From Ailanthus altissimus (Eukaryota > Streptophyta > Magnoliopsida > Sapindales > Simaroubaceae): a stretch of DNA of 64,000 nt. Within the stretch, counting starts at the first letter, position 1. Every line of letters starts with the position of its first letter. The position numbers and the translations under genes are program-made. This document shows positions 59,423 through 64,000 of the stretch, one piece after another. The DNA lies in NCBI GenBank assembly GCA_946807835.1, contig OX327700.1, forward strand, positions 20,682,001 through 20,746,000, in the 5' to 3' direction. A model generated the notes under the pieces. The model did no database searches. It saw nothing but the letters and a program-made list of their open reading frames with translations, and was not told the origin of the DNA.

Positions 59423-59992
59423 TTTAGAGACATTTGATGACGTTGGGCTTAAAGAAGCAGCTGAGGGCTTTCTTTCCATGCTATTGGGCTTAATTTACTT
59501 CTTATGTTGCTATTTTTATGTATTTGGGCCATTTTGAACTTGTTTAGCTTTATTTTAAATTGTTAAGTCATATTGGGCTTATTTTGGGCTTTTTAAGTTA
59601 ATTAGGTAACATTAAGGTTTTCCCTCATTTTGTAAGCCTATATAAGGCATGTTAAAGTCTTATAGAGGCAGTTGCCTCATTTTGAAATTGGAAGCATGAA
59701 ATAGAAGAGCTATTTCTCTCACAAAATTGTCTTCTCAAGATTTTTAGCTCTTGAAGATAGTTGGTGACTTATCACTCTTTGACCACCAAGAGTGTGGCGT
59801 CAAACCCTAAATTGATCCTTGTGACGTCTATCTGACTTATCAAGGTATCTATTTAGTTCTATCCTCCATCAACTTTACCAATTAATTTTGTTATAATTTA
59901 GCCTAAACACTTAAAGAAAAACAACCAACAAAAGAACCAAATTTTATTCAAATTTTAGAATAATCTATTTTTCTGAAAATTAAGGCACATCA
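59203..59992 (+). repeat. 3' LTR of the CRM-like element
   Basis: Starts TGATGTGCATCATG after a CCCGGGGGTGA tract and ends GGCACATCA. It differs from the 5' LTR by scattered substitutions and short indels, indicating an insertion of moderate age. Confidence 0.9.
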
Positions 59993-60499
59993 AATAGATA
60001 TTAATTTGGTACGTCCATCAAGTAATCAAATGAATAGGCGAGATTTACTTTCACTATTAAATTTTAGTGTCCTTTATTTATCTTATTATTTAGGCCATAA
60101 TCAAAACATAATTTAACATTTTTTCACTTGGCCCGATAATTAGATAATACTAAAATTAATAGTAAACATAATGCATGCAGAAATAAATCTCCGTAATGTT
60201 CAACTTAAGTACCTTAATATCATAAATTACCAAATATGGGTTATTGTAGTTATATATTATTTTGGGCAATATACTTTCTTCCATATACCTCAATATTATA
60301 ATTTATGAAACTTTGGTCTTTAATGATATATATAAATCAATTTGTAATGATTCTCATAAGGTCTTGTAAACAATTTTCTATTAGAAATAATTATTTACAT
60401 ACCATCATGATGAAGGTGTCTCAATCATCATCATAAAATATTATTAATACAATCAAGACCCATTGTATATACATGTTCTTTAAATATCTTTGGTTGTAA

Positions 60500-61760
60500 C
60501 CCTTAAGGATCTGCAATCATGAGATCCGTTCGACTATACTTAATTGAAACTCTTTGTTTCTGAACTTCCTTCTTAATGATAAAATACTTTACTTTCATAT
60601 ATTTGGCACCTTTAAAGTATTTGTCATTTTTGGTGAAAATACTATTACAAGATTATCACAATAAATTTTTAGTAGCTTGGTAATGGTGTCAGCAACCCCA
60701 AATCCTAAAATAAAGTTCCTCAACAAGAATGCATGTATTGTGACTTCAAAACATGCTACAAATTCGGCCTCCATAGTGGATGAAGCAAAGATAGATTGTT
60801 TAGCACTTTTTCATGATCTTACTCATTCTGAAAGAAGAAACATATAGCTAAACATAGACTTTCTACTATCAAGACATCTAGCAAAATTTGAATCCAAGTA
60901 ACCAATCACTTCCAAATGGTTAGTTTTCCTATACATGAGCATGTTATTCTTGGTGCCTTGTAAGTATCTTGATACTTTTTTTTGTAGCTTTCTCATGATC
61001 AATTTTTGGATTACTTTGATACTTACTTAACATCTTGACCGTGAAACTAACATCCAGTTTTGTACAGGTTTGTACATATATTAAATTGCTTATAATTGAA
61101 GCATATGGAATGAATTCTATTTTCTTATGTTGTATTTCATTCTTAGTATTGCATTAGACTAAATTTGTTCCTTTTCTGAAATAGAACAATTCTTTTTGAA
61201 CATTTGTTCATATTGAATCTCTCAAGAATTTTCTCAATATAACATTTTTAGGATAAATTTAATAATCTTTATGATCTGTTACATAATATTTCAATTCCTA
61301 TCACATGAGACTCTCTTATATCTTTCATTCCAAATTCTTAAAGAAAAAATCTTTTGTCTCACATAAAATACCTAAATTATTAGCAGCAAGTAAAATATCA
61401 TCAACATATGGGATTAAAAAATATAAACTTACTCCAACTGACCTTTCGGCATATGCCGATTAACGATATATTTTTTTAAAACCAAAAGATGTTATGGTAT
61501 CATTAAACTTAATATACCGTTGTCGGAAACCTTGTTTGAGTCCATATATTGACTTCTCTTAAGTTTACACATCATATGACATTTTTCTTTTATTTCAAAA
61601 CCTTTTAATTGGTCTATGTAAACTTCCTCCTCGATTTCATCATTAAAAAATGTTATTTTAAAATCTATTTAATATAACTCTAAATCATATTGAGCAATCA
61701 AAGTCATAATTATTCTTAATGAGTTTTTCTTTGAAATGGATAAAAAAAATTTGTAAATCC
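60500..61760 (-). pseudogene. Ty1-copia pol remnant (RT and RNase H)
   Basis: On the minus strand RT fragments include SIYGLKQ and the catalytic YVDDILLAANN. RNase H fragments follow: GYLDSNFA, KSAKQSIFASSTMEAEFVA and IYCDN. Stops and frameshifts are abundant. The protein resembles copia pol of the Ale/Tork-like groups. Gag, protease, integrase and both LTRs are missing, so this is a 5'-truncated relic. Confidence 0.75.
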
Positions 61761-64000
61761 TCAAAATAGGATAAATATTAAAAAGATTTTTAACCAAATA
61801 TTAATAAGTCGTGTATTAACATATATATAGAGAGAGAGAGAGAGAGGCTTGTAATGCATCACTATTAGAAATTAAGAAATTGGATTGAACTTTGTCAATT
61901 AATTTGTAACTTTTCGAACACAAACAATATCTATTTCGACCCTCTTTACTTATAGTAGGACTTGAGTTTGTCGAATGTCGATTATACTACAATTAGAGTC
62001 CAACTTAAGAGGTTTCTAACATCACTTCCGACTTTTAGAATTCAAGATCTGGGATAAGGTACATAAAATATTCTTGATCATCGAGACAGAACTCATAAAA
62101 GTAAGAAAGAATTTTCATATAACTACTTTGTTTGCACAAGGACACTAAAGAAAGCAACTTTAACTCTAAAAGTTAGACTAGCTAAGGTTATTATTTATAT
62201 CATTATTCTTATTTATAAAAATGGAGTTATTTGAACTTATCAAGATGCTCATTAAACCTGCTTAATCAATGAACTCATTTATTAAAATTTAAAATTGTAC
62301 ATTTTACTATAGAAACTTATCTTAATTTCCAACATACCCTTATTAAACTAAATTAAGAAAACATTTGTTTTTCCTTAGAATTACTCTTTTTCTTTTCACG
62401 ATTTTAAAGTTTTATAAATATATATTTAAAGATGAAAATTAGTAAGTAGTCTTCACATCACCAAATATATACCCTCACATATGTGAATGACTACATATGC
62501 AATGTAGAATTCTACAACGTATTGATAAATCATCTGTTAAAATTAGAAGTTAATAATTTTATTTGTATTATGATTATAAAGATATTATATATAGTTATGA
62601 TAAGTGTAAACATAATTTGCAATAAATTAGTTTTGCTAGAGAACTTTGATGCAGATGCTTAGTTTGGTCTGCGATCAAGGAAAATGTTCAATTATCAAAA
62701 CAATGGACTTTAACCAAATGCATCATTGTTACATGAATTGATAGTCTTAGAATCCTATAAATTAGCAATATCTTTTTATTTGTAGGTCACCATCAAAGAC
62801 GCACTTACGTTAGGACTTGGAGGTGTCTTGGCCTTCCAGGCTTCATTAAACTTAGTAGACAAATAAGCAAACTCTTTTTTAAGCCATCAGAGTTCTGGTA
62901 TGTGTTTTTATGCTTTAGCCCCCTCTATTTTTAAAATTAAGCATTCCTGCCCCTATAACAACATACTTTTGCCCCCTCACAGTAGCAACTTTGGTTCCGC
63001 CCATAGTCGCCATGGTGGATTAATTTGGTAGCTGCATAGAAAATTCAGTTTGTGACATGACTTTGTCTAGATAACAAAGATATCAACTCCGATTTCCTCG
63101 AATAAAATGAATCTGTCACATTGTTTCATGGAGGAAGTCTCATGTATGCTTCTTGGTCTTTCACAGGTCTTTATTGTTCTCACATCAGTTGACTGAATAA
63201 TTATAATTATTTTTTATATGGAAGTGCTTCATGAGGACTTTATTTATTTGTTCATCAATGTTTAAATATTCATTCTCCAAGTTGAACTCAAAATCGGACA
63301 TTGCTGTTAGTTCTGAAGCTACTGAAATCAGATGTTTAAGCCAGGAATATTGCTAGATATCACCAAAAAGCACCCAAAGAATTTAAATTAAATAAATAAA
63401 ATCTAAACAACTAGTTTTCATGCATCCCACAGTTAATTTTCTACCTTTTCATGGCAAAAACTCCAGTCTTAAATTCACCGGAACTTCTCAGTTTCAAGGT
63501 CAGCCAGACCTTTTAATGTTATTGAAAAAGAATTCCTTCCTCTATTTTGTACCTTGCATCTGCTTTTCTTTTTATTTGTTACATTATTATTCCTTTAATT
63601 TTTTGCATCTATTTGCTCAAGTCATTTTCCTTTGTTGCTCTGTAAAACCAATTGTTAAGAGGCTCAATTTAATAAAGCACTAGCAAAAATTTTGCAGACT
63701 GAATTGGCACAATTACGAAGTTTCTTGACTATCAAGTTTATTCCGACTATATAAACGTACCAGAAAATTTTCCCCTGATAAACGTACGACTATATAAACG
63801 TACCAAGAAAACCGAATTGATGAATACCAATTCATTATGCCCCTGATAAGTTTGAAAAATAGCTATGATACAAAAAGTTGAGGGTCCGTCCGGTATAACC
63901 CTACTCCAATTTAACTTTGAAAACACAGAGAGCTAAAGTGTTTGGTAAGTACTTGTTTTGCTTTCAACGTTAAAGATGATTTTACCCTGCATTTGTTTGA
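61761..64000. other. AT-rich right end without recognisable genes
   Basis: Contains a GA microsatellite (61829-61847) and, at 62910-63010, a C-rich stretch (CCCCCTCTATTTTT and later GCCCCCTCAC) that resembles common plant non-coding repeats. An 87-codon frame at 63420-63683 has no family features. TATAAACGTACCA recurs at about 63752 and 63792. No gene is supported. Confidence 0.4.

Larger units (their letters stand above)
53666..59992 (+). mobile_element. CRM-like Ty3-gypsy chromovirus, structurally complete
   Basis: 6327 bp with LTRs of 792 and 790 bp and the perfect target duplication AATAG (53661-53665; 59993-59997). The initiator-Met primer site is 2 bases after the 5' LTR, and a G-rich tract lies just before the 3' LTR. 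Order: gag, protease, RT, RNase H, integrase. The final coding segment runs through the 3' LTR boundary and ends at 59422. A C-terminal extension into the LTR with a GPIIRAKAKQL motif is characteristic of the CRM lineage, whose members often target centromeres. Numerous stops make this copy inactive. Confidence 0.85.

Noticed and set aside
63420..63683. 87-codon plus-strand frame at the right edge
   Set aside because: Hydrophobic low-complexity composition typical of chance frames in T-rich DNA; no homology recognised.

Overview
This is an AT-rich nuclear segment of a flowering-plant genome, almost certainly a eudicot. The evidence is an A20/AN1 stress-associated protein gene with a 5'-UTR intron, a plant-type VPS2/CHMP2 exon, and a dense mosaic of plant LTR retrotransposons (Tat/Ogre, Athila, CRM-like and Tekay/Del-like Ty3-gypsy; SIRE-like and other Ty1-copia), plus LINE and MULE-type debris. 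I cannot name the species. The only clearly intact host gene is the A20/AN1 protein at 16469-16957 (minus). A single exon of an ESCRT-III VPS2-like gene lies at the left edge. Most of the rest is transposon-derived.

Layout. 152-202: VPS2-like exon (-). 1738-14995: decayed Tat-type gypsy element (-) with ~420-bp LTRs, interrupted by two solo LTRs of Athila type (6722-8492 and 13366-14745). 16469-17480: A20/AN1 gene (-). 18413-33995: a LINE (-) split by a SIRE-like copia element (18832-31855, +), which is itself split by a 9.2-kb LTR element (20121-29317, -) with 2.69-kb LTRs and a perfect 5-bp target duplication. 34900-41420: two Athila pieces in opposite orientations. 41421-47561: an LTR fragment and a second Tat element (-). 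48805-49254: an Ulp1/MULE-associated protein fragment (-). 49831-52535: solo LTR of the same 2.7-kb family. 53666-59992: complete but decayed CRM-like gypsy element (+) with target duplication AATAG. 60500-61760: copia pol remnant (-).

The most interesting object is the 9.2-kb element. Its primer-binding site and polypurine tract show that it reads on the minus strand, yet its 3.8-kb interior has no recognisable gag or pol. Instead it holds two genes on the opposite strand: an intact 365-codon ORF of unknown function, and a LOG-like gene (cytokinin riboside 5'-monophosphate phosphoribohydrolase family). The LOG-like gene is intronless and has an in-frame stop near its start and no visible ATG. 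Each cargo gene has its own TATAAATA box about 65 bp before its coding region, and the LOG copy also has a poly(A) signal. The two LTRs are nearly identical, so the insertion looks recent, and a solo LTR 20 kb away shows that the family is multicopy. This looks like a non-autonomous retrotransposon carrying a hormone-activation gene.
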